From NCBI RefSeq assembly GCF_014207565.1, contig NZ_JACHGJ010000002.1, positions 682,001-746,000 of the forward strand: 64,000 nt of DNA, read 5' to 3'. Every line of letters begins with the position of its first letter. Position 1 is the first letter of the stretch. The stretch comes from Spirochaeta isovalerica. GTDB taxonomy: Bacteria > Spirochaetota > Spirochaetia > DSM-2461. A model generated the notes under the pieces. It was not told where the DNA came from, ran no database searches, and was given only the letters and a program-made list of their open reading frames with translations. Positions 18,350-27,099 of the stretch are shown here, piece by piece. Made by a program: the position numbers and the translations under genes.

Positions 18350-21300
18350 TTGGATAAGGATATGGTAAAGAAAGTCTATAACAGAAAGTTCGCCCCTCAG
18401 GAGGGGCTGGTCAAATCGATGGAAAAGCCCCGGCGCGATGAAATCTGCCTCAATGGATTCTGGCGGTTCCAGCCGGTTGCCCATGTGGAAGAGATGGAGA
18501 AGTCCGCCCTGATCTCTCCGACGATCCCCGAATCCTTCAGCTGGGAGAGCACTATGCTCAAAGTTCCCTCTCCCTGGAATGTCAATGGCTTTCTGCTCGA
18601 TGGCGGAGGCGGGGATTTCCGCTCTTTTCCCTCTTATCCCGAATCGTGGAATACTGTGAAAGCCGGGTGGCTCAACCGTACTGTAACAGTCCCGGCTGAT
18701 TGGAGCGGAAGTAGAATTCTGCTTCATTTTGAAGCCGTGGCTGGCTATGTGAAAGTTTTCGTCAACGGGGAAGAGGTGGCAGAGCATTTCGATCCCACTC
18801 TGCCTTTCGCCATTGATGTGACGGCTCAGGCCGCGGCCGGTGGAGATCTGGATATTCTCCTGTGGATCGTGCAGGGGGAACTGCTCAATGAACCGGGAGA
18901 TTACGGCAGCCGTGTCTATGTGGGCGGCTCCTTCTGGGCCAGTTACATTGCGGGAATCTGGCAGGATGTGTTCCTGCAGAAAATGCCGGTCCTGTATATA
19001 AGCGATGTTTTCGTCAAACCTCTGGTCAACAGGAACCGGCTGGAAATTGATGTTACCGTAAAGAATACTACGGAGACTGAACGCTCTTTTAATCTGAAGG
19101 CTGCTGTCGCCCCCTGGCTCAATCAGAATGGAAGCTCCTCAGAAGAGGTTCCCGAAGTGAACTGGTGCCTGGGTGAAGAACTCTTCTCTTTCAATGGCGG
19201 CGCTGAAACCATCCCGGCTCATTCCGAAAAAACTATTACAATCGGAACCTCTGTCGATGGCAGGCTCTCCTTCTGGTCTCCCGAAGATCCTCAGCTCTAT
19301 GGGCTGCTGCTTTATGCGGAAGAGAGCGGTACAGTTCATGACGGCAAGTATACCCGCTTCGGTTGGCGGCAGTTTTCCATAAAAGGGAGGAAATTTCTCC
19401 TCAATGGTAAACAGATCCGATTGAAAGCCGATTCCTGGCACTTCACCGGAATTCCCCAGATGACGCGCCGCTACGCCTGGGCCTGGTACAAAATGGTTCA
19501 GCAATCCAACGGCAATGCCGTGCGGCTTCACGCTCAGGTCTATCCCCGCTTCTATCTGGAGCTGGCCGATGAGATGGGGATGTGCATCCTCGATGAGTCA
19601 GCCATCTGGTTCAGCGATGCGGCTTCGAAGATGGATTCCGATAAACTCTGGGCTGCCTGTTCCGCCCATGTGAAGGGGCTGGTTCTCCGGGACCGGAATT
19701 ACCCGTCCGTTCTGGGCTGGAGTGTCTGTAACGAAACCGTGGAAGTGGGCAGGATGGTCTTTCACGCGCCGAAGAGTGTTATCGAAAGAAATATAGCGGA
19801 AATACGCAACTGGATTTCCATCGCCAGGAAAAATGATCCCACCCGGGACTGGATTTCCGGAGACGGGGAGATCTTCGGCAGGATAGGTCTGCCCACGTTT
19901 ATTGAACATTATGCCTGGAGGGGGCTCTATCCGCTGTTCTCTCTTCTGGGAAAACCCTGGGGTACCGGGGAAACCGGCATGGCTTATTTCGGAACGCCCA
20001 GACAGGTGTCAAAAGTGAACGGCGACAGAGCCTATGAATCTCAACTGGGCCGGATGGAAGGTCTCGCGGGAGAGGCTTTTGATCTGATTACCAGTCAGCG
20101 GAAAGCCGGATCCTCATACGCATCAGTCTTCAATCTGGCCTGGTACGGCAATAAACCCCTTCCCCTGGGACTCGAAGATACAAGCCGTGCATATGAATTA
20201 AGCGACGGGATCTTTTTCTCCGATTTTGAAGAAGGCCTGCCCGGTGTTCAGCCCGAGCGGCTGGGGCCCTATTGTACCACTTTCAATCCCGGTTACGATG
20301 GCGATCTTCCCCTCAATGAGGAATGGCCCCTGCTTCAGGCTGTGAAAGCCGCTTTTTCCGATGATTTCCGAAAGCGGAAAAACATCTGGAAGCCGAAGAG
20401 CAGATCGGAAAAACACAATAGGGTCAGCATCGCCCGGGCGGAGAGAAAACAATCGGTTACCTATCTGAGTTCTGCTGATGGCAGCACCGGGAAAACCCTT
20501 TTTGAGAACGTTTCCGTAACCTTCTCCAGTTTTGATCCGGACAGGAATCAATTGGTGATCATCGACGGGAAACATCCCCCTCTCCTGGACGGGGACCTGG
20601 AAAAAGATCTGCGGAAAGCTGTTGAGGGTGGAAGCACGATACTTCTCTGGGGAGCTGATAGCCCTTCAACCCCTATCATCTCTTCCCTGACCGGCAGGAG
20701 AGTCGATTTTGCAGACAGAGCGGCTACAAGTTATCTCGTTGCGGAAAAACACCCTCTGGTGCGGAACCTGGGGAACAGGGATCTGTACTTTTCCGAGATT
20801 GTTGAAAATACCGTATCCGCTCGGTCCATGACTGGAGACTGGCCGGACAACGGAGGACGGACCATTCTGAAAGCCTGTGACACCGACTGGAAAGCCTGGA
20901 ATTATCAGGCCGAGCCGGTTAAAACCGCAAAGGTTCTCCGCAGTGAAAGAGAGAGCAAACCGGCGGGAAACATTATCGTGCAGCAGCCTATCGGCCAGGG
21001 AGAGATCATCGTTTCGACTCTCGATTTCTTTGATCTCGGCATGAGGTTCCGGTCCATGGTCGCATCTATTCTGAAAAACCTCGGAGCCTCCTTGAACGGG
21101 CGGGTTAAAACACTCCCTCCGGCGCTCAACCGCCGCCGTGTTGTCACCCATGTCCTGTACAATGACGGTAAAGGGCATCAGTCGGTCATCTCCCGGGGAT
21201 GGGGATCATCTCTGAATCTGCCTTCTGCCCCGGAAGGATTACTCAGTTTCCGGATCCACAGCCCCCGAAGCCTCGATGACCTACTCATCGAGCCCGGATT

Positions 21301-21562
21301 GCCCCGTCTCGATATGAAAATCCGCGGAAGAGGAATCACCGGCATAGCATTGAATGGTGTCGCTGTATCCCATGAAGGGGATCTGGCTTTGTCTCAGACG
21401 GACGAAGGTCTTGTCAGAGGTCTCTCTTTGCGGAAGGGCTGGAACAGAATTGTTTTCAAGACGACAGGGGGGCGGGTGAAGATATCATTCAGCTGCACGA
21501 AAAAAGCATTTCTGAGAAAAATGCGCTCTGTCGTGGACCTGCCGGAAAGGGGTGATGAATGA
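18350..21562 (+). CDS. Glycoside hydrolase family 2 protein with C-terminal GATase-like domain
   Basis: This 1070-residue protein has the GH2 sugar-binding domain (about 30-210), an immunoglobulin-like domain, then a barrel with acid/base Glu462 (WSVCNE) and predicted nucleophile Glu541 (GTGETG). Residues about 730-830 resemble an amidotransferase-like alpha/beta domain (AVEGGSTILLWG, HPLVRNLGNRDLYFSE), and a beta domain ends the protein (LRKGWNRIVFK). The start is uncertain. TTG at 18350 follows the ThuA stop directly, ATG at 18362 has an AAGGAT placed too close, and ATG at 18419 has AGGAGG 12 bases upstream inside a GCCCC/GGGGC hairpin. No signal peptide is visible. It is the last clear gene of the rhamnosidase operon. 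Confidence 0.85.
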   Translation: MDKDMVKKVYNRKFAPQEGLVKSMEKPRRDEICLNGFWRFQPVAHVEEMEKSALISPTIPESFSWESTMLKVPSPWNVNGFLLDGGGGDFRSFPSYPESWNTVKAGWLNRTVTVPADWSGSRILLHFEAVAGYVKVFVNGEEVAEHFDPTLPFAIDVTAQAAAGGDLDILLWIVQGELLNEPGDYGSRVYVGGSFWASYIAGIWQDVFLQKMPVLYISDVFVKPLVNRNRLEIDVTVKNTTETERSFNLKAAVAPWLNQNGSSSEEVPEVNWCLGEELFSFNGGAETIPAHSEKTITIGTSVDGRLSFWSPEDPQLYGLLLYAEESGTVHDGKYTRFGWRQFSIKGRKFLLNGKQIRLKADSWHFTGIPQMTRRYAWAWYKMVQQSNGNAVRLHAQVYPRFYLELADEMGMCILDESAIWFSDAASKMDSDKLWAACSAHVKGLVLRDRNYPSVLGWSVCNETVEVGRMVFHAPKSVIERNIAEIRNWISIARKNDPTRDWISGDGEIFGRIGLPTFIEHYAWRGLYPLFSLLGKPWGTGETGMAYFGTPRQVSKVNGDRAYESQLGRMEGLAGEAFDLITSQRKAGSSYASVFNLAWYGNKPLPLGLEDTSRAYELSDGIFFSDFEEGLPGVQPERLGPYCTTFNPGYDGDLPLNEEWPLLQAVKAAFSDDFRKRKNIWKPKSRSEKHNRVSIARAERKQSVTYLSSADGSTGKTLFENVSVTFSSFDPDRNQLVIIDGKHPPLLDGDLEKDLRKAVEGGSTILLWGADSPSTPIISSLTGRRVDFADRAATSYLVAEKHPLVRNLGNRDLYFSEIVENTVSARSMTGDWPDNGGRTILKACDTDWKAWNYQAEPVKTAKVLRSERESKPAGNIIVQQPIGQGEIIVSTLDFFDLGMRFRSMVASILKNLGASLNGRVKTLPPALNRRRVVTHVLYNDGKGHQSVISRGWGSSLNLPSAPEGLLSFRIHSPRSLDDLLIEPGLPRLDMKIRGRGITGIALNGVAVSHEGDLALSQTDEGLVRGLSLRKGWNRIVFKTTGGRVKISFSCTKKAFLRKMRSVVDLPERGDE

Positions 21563-21624
21563 AAACGTCTCACAAATGGCTCGCAAGGCGCGGGGAAAAT
21601 CCTGTATTAAATCACCGCCTGTAA
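21559..21624 (+). other. Possible 21-codon ORF or truncated gene start
   Basis: An ATG overlaps the GH2 stop in the same ATGA arrangement used elsewhere in this operon, preceded by AAAGGGG. It encodes only MKTSHKWLARRGENPVLNHRL. It may be the beginning of a lost sixth gene or chance. The rest of the gap to 21708 shows nothing clear. Confidence 0.2.
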
Positions 21625-21708
21625 CTGGAAGCGCGGTCTTCTTTTTTCAAGATTATAATGAGGAACACCATATGAGGACTCTTTCCAGATCAAAGATGAT
21701 GATAGAGT

Positions 21709-22173
21709 CTACACTTTTCTGTTTATATAAGAGGCATAATCCTTCAGCGCCGGAGTGTAGTCGGCCTGAAAGAGTTCCGAAGAAATCATGAAATCAGCCG
21801 TGGCTCTGTTCGATGCCATGGGGATATTGTAGAGAACGGCAATTCTTTCCAGTGCTTTGACATCAACGTCGTGGGGCTGGGGCTCCATGGGGTCCCAGAG
21901 GAAAATCATAATATCTATTTCCCCTGTGGCTATCATCGAACCCAGCTGCTGGTCTCCTCCGAGAGGACCGCTTTTGAGGCGGATGATTTCAGGTATGATA
22001 TCTTCCGTCGCCTTCACTTTTTTCTCAAAAGCCTCGGATACGAGTTTTCCTGTTGTTCCGGTGCATATGAGTTTATGCCCCTTCAGCTTCTTCCAGTTGT
22101 ACTGGACCCACTCGACCAGGTCTACTTTTCTGTTATCGTGTGCCACGAGGGCTATAGTTTTCCGCTTGTTCAT
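21709..22173 (-). CDS. mgsA: Methylglyoxal synthase
   Basis: This 154-residue protein matches methylglyoxal synthase over its whole length. SGPLGGDQQLGS (residues 68-79) carries Asp74, the equivalent of catalytic Asp71 in the E. coli enzyme. WDPMEPQPHDVDVKAL carries the equivalents of His98 and Asp101 (His101 and Asp104 here). It converts dihydroxyacetone phosphate to methylglyoxal and phosphate in the cytoplasm, a bypass used when sugar phosphates pile up. AAAGGAG lies 8 bases before the ATG. It is transcribed alone, converging on the glycan operon, and may relieve carbon overflow from it. Confidence 0.95.
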   Translation of the reverse strand: MNKRKTIALVAHDNRKVDLVEWVQYNWKKLKGHKLICTGTTGKLVSEAFEKKVKATEDIIPEIIRLKSGPLGGDQQLGSMIATGEIDIMIFLWDPMEPQPHDVDVKALERIAVLYNIPMASNRATADFMISSELFQADYTPALKDYASYINRKV

Positions 22174-22334
22174 GTCGGCGCTCCTTTCTTATGTTCAACT
22201 CATTGTACAGCAGGGAGAGAAAAAGAACTATAAACTGATGGTTTAAGGTTACCAACCGGGAAAGAGAATGTGTGTTTCCAGACAATGAGCCAGGAAATCC
22301 AAAATTATTAGATGAATCATTGGGAAGGCGGGAG

Positions 22335-22388
22335 TTGACGATTCAGCTTAAATAAAGTATTTTAATTCACGAAAAATAATTCGTGAAT
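22335..22388 (+). promoter_or_regulatory. Promoter with inverted-repeat operator upstream of the OFA transporter
   Basis: TTGACG (22335-22340) and TATTTT (22358-22363) are 17 bases apart. Immediately downstream, ATTCACGAA (22365-22373) and TTCGTGAAT (22380-22388) form a perfect 9-bp inverted repeat with a 6-base gap, covering the expected transcription start. This layout suits a repressor. Confidence 0.55.
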
Positions 22389-22445
22389 AGTAATTCATTT
22401 TATTGATTATCCCGCCAGTCCCGGATAGTCGTAAAGGAAGAGAAT

Positions 22446-23630
22446 ATGAACAAGAAGATAACTGTTGTTTCCGCATTCCTGCTCATGCTGTGTCTGGGCG
22501 GAGTCTACGCCTGGAGTCTGATCGCATCAGAGTTGGTAAACAGTTTCGGATATACAACAACAGAAACACAGATAATTTTCGGTTTGCTCATAGCTGTATT
22601 CCCCCTAACCATGATCGGGGCGGGCAAGCTGGCTCCTGTCATCGGACCTTCCCGGATCTCTCTGGCTTCGGCTTTTCTTTTCACATCCGGATATCTTCTT
22701 GCGGGATTATCCCGTGGCAGCTTTCCCGCTGTTCTTATCGGGATAAGCCTCTTTTCCGGAATGGCAACAGGACTGGGTTACTGGGTAGCCTTAACCATAC
22801 CCGTTCAGCTTTATCCTGAAAGAAAGGGTCTTATCACGGGGCTGACATCGGCGGGATTCGGTCTCGGAGCCCTGGTCCTGTCTAAACTTGCAGGCTTCGT
22901 ATTACAGTCGGGCAGGGATGTTTTTCAGCTTTTTGTTATAATAGCGGTTTTATACGGATTGATTATTCTTTTTGCATCCAGATTCATTAAGATTGATAAC
23001 TCCCTAAACAGGGTTTCAACCCCTGCCTCATCAATCCGTGTCGTGAAGAATCCCGTATTTCTGAAACTGTTTCTTGGCATATTTTTTGGAACCTTTGCCG
23101 GCCTTTTGATAGTAGGAAGTCTGAAGCTTATAGGAATGGAGTCTGGGATGGATAATAATATTATTATCCTATCCGTATCACTTCTCTCCGTCGCCAACTT
23201 TACCGGAAGGATTTTCTGGGGAGCTGTCAGTGACAGAATCGGAGCCGGCTTATCGATTGTCGCCGCCCTTTTCATCCAGGCCGCGGGAATCTCTCTGCTC
23301 TCAATTTCCTCTCTCTCAGGGACTAAGTTCCTATTGGTGACTCTTATTATCGGGCTTGGCTTTGGCGGGAATTTCGTCCTTTTCGCCAGGGAGACGGCAC
23401 AGAAGTTCGGTGTCGCGCAACTCGGATCTGTCTATCCTTATGTCTTTCTGGGTTATGCCGCGGCTGGAATCGGCGGTCCGGTAATTGGAGGTCTACTCAA
23501 TGACTTGAACGGAACGTTCTCTTTTTCGATCTACATAGCTGCTCTTATGAGCTTAGCCGGTGCGCTTCTATATTTTCCCTCCCTGTCCTTATTCCGGCAG
23601 CGGAAGAGTATTTTTCCAGAAGAAAGTTAA
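22446..23630 (+). CDS. MFS transporter, oxalate/formate antiporter (OFA)-type
   Basis: This 394-residue protein has about 12 hydrophobic helices. Its N-terminal stretch MLCLGGVYAWSLIASEL is typical of the OFA family of MFS carriers, which exchange or import small carboxylates. The usual GYW and YPERKGLITGL segments follow, the latter being the cytoplasmic loop. AAGGAAGAG precedes the ATG. Substrate cannot be assigned; the family covers oxalate, formate, pyruvate and related monocarboxylates. The gene stands alone downstream of a putative operator (22365-22388). Confidence 0.75.
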   Translation: MNKKITVVSAFLLMLCLGGVYAWSLIASELVNSFGYTTTETQIIFGLLIAVFPLTMIGAGKLAPVIGPSRISLASAFLFTSGYLLAGLSRGSFPAVLIGISLFSGMATGLGYWVALTIPVQLYPERKGLITGLTSAGFGLGALVLSKLAGFVLQSGRDVFQLFVIIAVLYGLIILFASRFIKIDNSLNRVSTPASSIRVVKNPVFLKLFLGIFFGTFAGLLIVGSLKLIGMESGMDNNIIILSVSLLSVANFTGRIFWGAVSDRIGAGLSIVAALFIQAAGISLLSISSLSGTKFLLVTLIIGLGFGGNFVLFARETAQKFGVAQLGSVYPYVFLGYAAAGIGGPVIGGLLNDLNGTFSFSIYIAALMSLAGALLYFPSLSLFRQRKSIFPEES

Positions 23631-23688
23631 AAGAAAGCCCGATGTCAGCTTCCGGGATAGAGAACTGATAATTCTGGATGCCGGAAAA

Positions 23689-25659
23689 TCAGGGGGATTT
23701 TTCTATCATGCTGAATATCTTATGGCTCATTTCTCCCAGGCTGTACGGCTTCTTTACAAACTGGTTAAAGCCCAGATCCCTGATCTGATTCAGCTTTTCG
23801 TACTCAGCATGTCCTGTAGCTATTATCGCTTTCAGATCCGGTTTCTCATTCTTTAATATTTCAAGCGTTTCGGCGCCATTCATGATTGGCATTGTCATAT
23901 CCATAATGACAAGGTCTATTCTGCCGATATTCTCTTTAAAGATACTTAAAGATTCTTCGCCGTTTTCAGCAGTTATCACCGAATAACCCAGTGATTCAAG
24001 CAGATCTTTACCCGTTATTCTGTTTATCTCTTCATCATCGACCAGAAGTATGGTTCCTTTCCCTCTTTTAAATATCTGGCCCTCTTTCTCTGTACTCCGG
24101 GAAGAGTCAGTCACCGGTATGAGGATCTCAAATACAGTTCCCTTTCCCAATTCGCTGTCGACTGTGATGGCGCCGTGAAGATCAGTCACGATTCCATAGA
24201 CGGCTGCCAGCCCCAGACCGGTACCTTTTCCCGCTGCTTTTGTCGTAAAAAAAGGATCGAAAATTTTCGTGAGATTTTCAGCGGGAATTCCTTCGCCTTC
24301 ATCCTCAATTGTAATTTGCGCATAATCGCCGGGAATGATATCAAAGGTGCTTGTCCTGCAGTATAAATCATCCGCATGGAATCTCCGGCAGGACAGCTCA
24401 ATAGTCCCTCCGTTCGGCATGGCATGACTTGCATTGATGCAGATATTCATCAGCATGTTTTCGATGGATATATAGTTTCCCCATATTAAGGATTTTTCTC
24501 TGGTCAGATTTGTCTTCAAGGTAATTTTCTTGTCAATTGAATTTCCCAGAATCTCTATAGTCTCATTTATGATTTTTCCGATGTCCAGAATTTCCTTTTC
24601 CTCCAGGTCTTTCCTGGAAAAGGTCAGCATCTTGCTTATCAGCCTGGCCGCATTGTCCGATGCTTTGAGTATGAGCTCTACATAGGATTTACACTTGTCA
24701 TCAAAATATGTCCCTTTGATTTTCAAGAGGTTCGCTGCACTCATTATGCCTGTCAGGATGTTGTTGAAGTCGTGGGCGACACCGCCTGTTATCTGTCCCA
24801 ATGCATCCATTCTGCTTTTATGATTTATCTGGGCGGTCAGCCGCTCGTTTTCTTCCTGGATTTTTTTTCTGTCGGTTACGTTCTGAATAGTTCCTCTGCA
24901 GCCGATAATCTTCCCATTCTCTTCAATAGGTCTTCCTATCGCTTCCACCCAGCGTTCATTTCCGGCGCCGGTAATAATTTTCAACTCAAGATTGAATGAT
25001 TCATTATTCTCCAGAGCTCTTTGAACGGCATGACTGATTACTTGCCTGTGATCGGGATGGTACATGTTCACACCCAATTCGAGCGAAGGTATAATCTCCG
25101 GATCCAGTTCCTGGATGCGGTACACTTCCGGAGTCCAGATAAATTTGTCTCCTTCGGGGTAATACTCCCATCCTCCGATCTGCGCTATCCGGGATGTCTC
25201 TTCCAGGAGTTTGCGGTTTTCCAGAAGCGATTTTTCAGAGGCTTTGATTGTCGTTAAATCCGTATGGGCTCCGAGCATTCTGATCGGCTTTCCCTGACTG
25301 TCACGGATGGCTATACCCCTGCAGCGGATCCATACTGTTGAGCCGTTGCAGTGCATATAACGGACAATCTGATCATAAGGATGATCGGGGTCGGCCAGAT
25401 GTTTTTCGACGTTGGATATGGCTATCTTTAAATCATCCTGGTTGATTATGTCCTGCCACTCTTCCGGCTTATGGGACTTCCGGTTATAATCGTACCCCAG
25501 AATGGTCCAGAACCTGGGGCTCATCCATTCATTTTCAGGGTTCTCAAGATCCCAATACCATATGCCGTCAAGGCTTCCCTCCTGTATGAAATCGAATATT
25601 GAAGGGTCGGTAGCGATTAAACTATAGAGTTCTTTCTTCAGATAATGCTCTTCTTTCAT
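23689..25659 (-). CDS. Soluble PAS hybrid histidine kinase with receiver domain
   Basis: This 656-residue protein has no membrane segment, so it senses a cytoplasmic signal. Two PAS domains (about 20-140 and 155-270, the PAS_3 type with GxWxWDLE and IGGWEYYPE) are followed by a histidine kinase core. Its phospho-acceptor is His295 in GGVAHDFNN, and the ATPase domain carries DEGEGIP and [11 protein letters not shown]. The C-terminal receiver starts near 530 (TILLVDDEE), with phospho-acceptor Asp near 584 (LVIMDMTMP) and the conserved KKPYS. No output DNA-binding domain is present, so it needs a partner not in the window. The first codons lie near 25659; upstream is a 20-base-loop inverted repeat. 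Confidence 0.85.
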   Translation of the reverse strand: MKEEHYLKKELYSLIATDPSIFDFIQEGSLDGIWYWDLENPENEWMSPRFWTILGYDYNRKSHKPEEWQDIINQDDLKIAISNVEKHLADPDHPYDQIVRYMHCNGSTVWIRCRGIAIRDSQGKPIRMLGAHTDLTTIKASEKSLLENRKLLEETSRIAQIGGWEYYPEGDKFIWTPEVYRIQELDPEIIPSLELGVNMYHPDHRQVISHAVQRALENNESFNLELKIITGAGNERWVEAIGRPIEENGKIIGCRGTIQNVTDRKKIQEENERLTAQINHKSRMDALGQITGGVAHDFNNILTGIMSAANLLKIKGTYFDDKCKSYVELILKASDNAARLISKMLTFSRKDLEEKEILDIGKIINETIEILGNSIDKKITLKTNLTREKSLIWGNYISIENMLMNICINASHAMPNGGTIELSCRRFHADDLYCRTSTFDIIPGDYAQITIEDEGEGIPAENLTKIFDPFFTTKAAGKGTGLGLAAVYGIVTDLHGAITVDSELGKGTVFEILIPVTDSSRSTEKEGQIFKRGKGTILLVDDEEINRITGKDLLESLGYSVITAENGEESLSIFKENIGRIDLVIMDMTMPIMNGAETLEILKNEKPDLKAIIATGHAEYEKLNQIRDLGFNQFVKKPYSLGEMSHKIFSMIEKSP

Positions 25660-25710
25660 AATTGCCTGCTCTCATTACGGTGGATTCTATGGGAAGATGG
25701 CTCAAAAGAA

Positions 25711-25750
25711 GACTGCTCTTGAAAATCCATTTCAGATTATAAGAGCAGTC
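25711..25750. repeat. 10-bp inverted repeat between divergent genes
   Basis: GACTGCTCTT (25711-25720) and AAGAGCAGTC (25741-25750) are perfect complements around a 20-base loop that itself contains GAAA/TTTC. It lies 52 bases upstream of the hybrid kinase start. It has no U run, so a regulatory site or RNA structure is likelier than a terminator. Confidence 0.5.
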
Positions 25751-25877
25751 CTGCAGTTTAAACTGGAGAATCGTTTTAATTATCGAATATCCCGTTCCCT
25801 ATTTCAATTTATTGACAAAATTTCTCAATCGGGAGACAGGGTATCGAACCGGACTTGACTCCGCTATTTTATCACTG

Positions 25878-25905
25878 TAGACAGAATAGCATGTGATGCT
25901 ATACT
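25878..25905 (+). promoter_or_regulatory. Promoter with 17-bp palindrome over the -10 region
   Basis: TAGACA (25878-25883) and TATACT (25900-25905) are 16 bases apart. ATAGCAT-GTG-ATGCTAT (25886-25902), a perfect inverted repeat with 7-bp arms, fills the spacer and the start of the -10 element, so a bound protein would block polymerase. It precedes the S51 peptidase gene by about 30 bases. Confidence 0.55.
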
Positions 25906-25935
25906 GACTTTTAAGTAAAATGACAGGAGAATCGC

Positions 25936-27090
25936 ATGGGACCCTTGCTGATCGTCGGCGGAGCCGACAGGATTGACCAGACCGATATATACCGGGCTTT
26001 TTTAGATAATTGCACAGGTGGTACCGAACCTTCTGTGGCGATTATCGCAACGGCAACGTCGGATCCCGAGGATGCTTTTGACAAAATCCGTACGAAGCTG
26101 CTTTCCGCCGGCCCCTGCCGGGCCGCGCTTCTGGAAATTTCAAATCAACGTGAAGAATGGAAAGGAGGCGCCTTCAAGAGGGAGGTTCTGGACCTGATAG
26201 AATCGGCTGACGGATTCTGGTTTACTGGAGGCGACCAGAATATGACGATCGCCGCTCTCCTTGAAAAGGACGGCTCAGACACTCCGGCCCTGAAAGCCAT
26301 AAGGGAGAAAAATCTCAGGGGTGCCGTCATCGGCGGAACCAGCGCCGGGGCCGCTGTCATGTCCGATCCCATGATCTGTGGCGGCGAGACATCGTCATCA
26401 CTTTTTTCGCTCTTCGGTTCCGGAAAATGGGACAGCGATGTGGCGTTGGGAAAAGGCCTGGGATTTCTGAAGGATATTCTGGTGGACCAGCACTTCGACA
26501 TGCGCAGCCGTATGGGGCGGCTGATAGCCGCTCTGAACAGGACTTCCTTTAAATACGGCCTGGGAATTTCGGAAAACACGGCCCTTCTGGTAAAGGACGG
26601 AGTTTTCCGTGTTTACGGAGCCTCATCTGTCTTCTCTGTGGATATGAGAGATTTTTCCATGGACGGCCGGAGGGCCCGGGGCATTGGCATCTCATTTTTT
26701 GAAAAGGGAGATGTCTTTTCAGCGGATCGCGGAATCCTGGATCTGCGGGATAAATCGCCTGTCGGGGACAGGACGGTTCTCTCTTCACTCAAACCGCTGT
26801 CGACAGGTGTGTTTTCCCCCTATGCGGATCTGAGGAATTTTCTTGCAAGACAGCTGATGGATAATGATGAGTCCATGCTCGAAAGCGATGCCGGCAGGTC
26901 ATCGAAATATGTCACATCCTATGTGTTCGATCCTTCCCTCTTCCCCGGCGAGTCTGTTTTCCCGGCTCTTGAGTTGCGGTTTCATAAAACCAATGGACGG
27001 ACAGAGGCTTATGCCGACTCCCGGGGAGGTTTTGCCGTGGTGGATGTTGAACTGGAAATCCTATCCGGGAATATCAGTTTTTCCCCATAG
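25936..27090 (+). CDS. Cyanophycinase-like peptidase (family S51)
   Basis: The fold and motifs are those of S51 peptidases. FTGGDQN lies near residue 97, and the nucleophile elbow GGTSAGAAVMS gives catalytic Ser136. DQHFDMRSRMGRL (184-196) matches the conserved Q-H-F-x-x-R-x-R of cyanophycinases. These enzymes cleave beta-aspartyl peptide bonds. No signal peptide is present, so it is cytoplasmic. At 384 residues it is about 100 longer than typical cyanophycinase; the extra C-terminal part (from about 285) is unassigned. AGGAG precedes the ATG. It ends 10 bases before the sensor-regulator gene, so the two are likely co-transcribed. The substrate may be any isoaspartyl or related conjugate. Confidence 0.8.
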   Translation: MGPLLIVGGADRIDQTDIYRAFLDNCTGGTEPSVAIIATATSDPEDAFDKIRTKLLSAGPCRAALLEISNQREEWKGGAFKREVLDLIESADGFWFTGGDQNMTIAALLEKDGSDTPALKAIREKNLRGAVIGGTSAGAAVMSDPMICGGETSSSLFSLFGSGKWDSDVALGKGLGFLKDILVDQHFDMRSRMGRLIAALNRTSFKYGLGISENTALLVKDGVFRVYGASSVFSVDMRDFSMDGRRARGIGISFFEKGDVFSADRGILDLRDKSPVGDRTVLSSLKPLSTGVFSPYADLRNFLARQLMDNDESMLESDAGRSSKYVTSYVFDPSLFPGESVFPALELRFHKTNGRTEAYADSRGGFAVVDVELEILSGNISFSP

Positions 27091-27099
27091 AGGCTTGCC

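Noticed and set aside
16755-18787. Two long minus-strand frames (298 and 290 codons) opposite the oxidoreductase, ThuA and GH2 genes
   Set aside because: They cross the boundaries of coupled plus-strand genes and have low-complexity, domain-less translations.
21552-21791. 79-codon frame overlapping the GH2 end and the mgsA 3' end
   Set aside because: It overlaps two sound genes and has no similarity to any family I know; only the ATGA-linked 21-codon frame was kept as a weak candidate.
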